A DNA stretch of 7,151 nucleotides from Planctomycetaceae bacterium UBA6172. Lineage in GTDB: Bacteria; Planctomycetota; Planctomycetia; Pirellulales; Pirellulaceae. The notes beneath the pieces were generated by a model. That model searched no databases and was not told where the DNA came from. It worked only from the letters and a program-made list of their open reading frames with translations. Below are positions 6,989-7,151 of the stretch, piece by piece; the first letter of the stretch is position 1, and every line of letters begins with the position of its first letter. The position numbers and the translations under genes are program-made. The stretch covers positions 1-7,151 of the forward strand of contig DITY01000012.1 in NCBI GenBank assembly GCA_002422955.1, given 5' to 3'.

Positions 6989-6993
6989 CCCTC
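6989..6993 (-). promoter_or_regulatory. Ribosome binding site that decides the start of the TGase-like gene
   Basis: GAGGG on the minus strand ends 5 bases before the ATG at 6983. It is 17 bases from the next in-frame ATG at 6971 and lies downstream of the ATG at 7034. It is the clearest Shine-Dalgarno match before any gene in this window and supports the 362-residue form. Confidence 0.6.
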
Positions 6994-7151
6994 GCGGACC
7001 TGTCTTCCGCTCGTTGCCGTCGGACGATGAGCAACGGGTGCAGCCGCGATCCGCCGATTGCGGCGATTCGCAGGCGACGACAGCCCGTAGTCGCTTCGGC
7101 AGATCGACCCGAATGCGATCGCTAATCGCCGCACGACGAGCGTGTCACCGG

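Noticed and set aside
7052..7065. Inverted repeat CGCCG-ATTG-CGGCG upstream of the TGase-like gene
   Set aside because: A 5-bp stem in GC-rich DNA is expected by chance, and no T-run follows.
7035..7151. Longer start or an extra small gene upstream of the TGase-like gene
   Set aside because: Frames here are Arg/Ala-rich without a ribosome binding site. GAGGG at 6989-6993 supports the start at 6983.

Overview
The window looks like a core-chromosome segment from a Planctomycetota bacterium, probably of the Pirellula/Rhodopirellula group. The grounds are high GC, a yajC-secD pair whose SecD carries an N-terminal extension, mostly weak or absent Shine-Dalgarno sequences, large exported proteins of CHAT and transglutaminase type, and a Tat-type leader of RRxWLR form. 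This assignment is an inference from gene content, not a database match. Nothing indicates a mobile element, phage, CRISPR array or RNA gene.

Layout: (1) bases 1-1209, minus strand, hold the Sec accessory genes: yajC (814-1209) and, 121 bases downstream, the N-terminal 230 codons of secD (1-692, running off the window). (2) Divergent from yajC, with 88 bases between start codons, lies a plus-strand DegT/DnrJ/EryC1/StrS-family PLP-dependent enzyme (1298-2563). The best promoter candidate in the window, for yajC, has its -35 box inside the first codons of this gene. (3) The DegT-type gene converges tail to tail with a two-gene minus-strand unit. The upstream gene of that unit encodes a Tat-exported transglutaminase-like protein (5895-6983). 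After 24 bases it is followed by a 1092-residue Sec-exported protein with TPR-like repeats, a CHAT (caspase-HetF-associated-with-TPRs) domain and an acidic Pro/Ala/Glu-rich tail (2592-5870).

How the genes work together: YajC and SecD are known partners of the SecYEG translocon and drive late steps of protein export. The TGase-like/CHAT-like pair is probably an operon that places two papain- or caspase-fold-related proteins outside the cytoplasm by two different routes. The most notable observation is that the CHAT-like domain keeps its structural motifs but appears to lack both catalytic residues: the Cys position is Tyr891, and no His is found at the expected place. It may therefore be a pseudo-protease. 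The TGase-like protein keeps Cys and His but has Gln where the third (Asp) residue is usual.

Non-coding gaps are all short (121, 88, 28, 24 and 168 bases). No clear intrinsic terminator is visible in any of them. The 168 bases upstream of the TGase-like gene (6984-7151) hold one good ribosome binding site, a small inverted repeat (7052-7065) and no gene or promoter that I can support.
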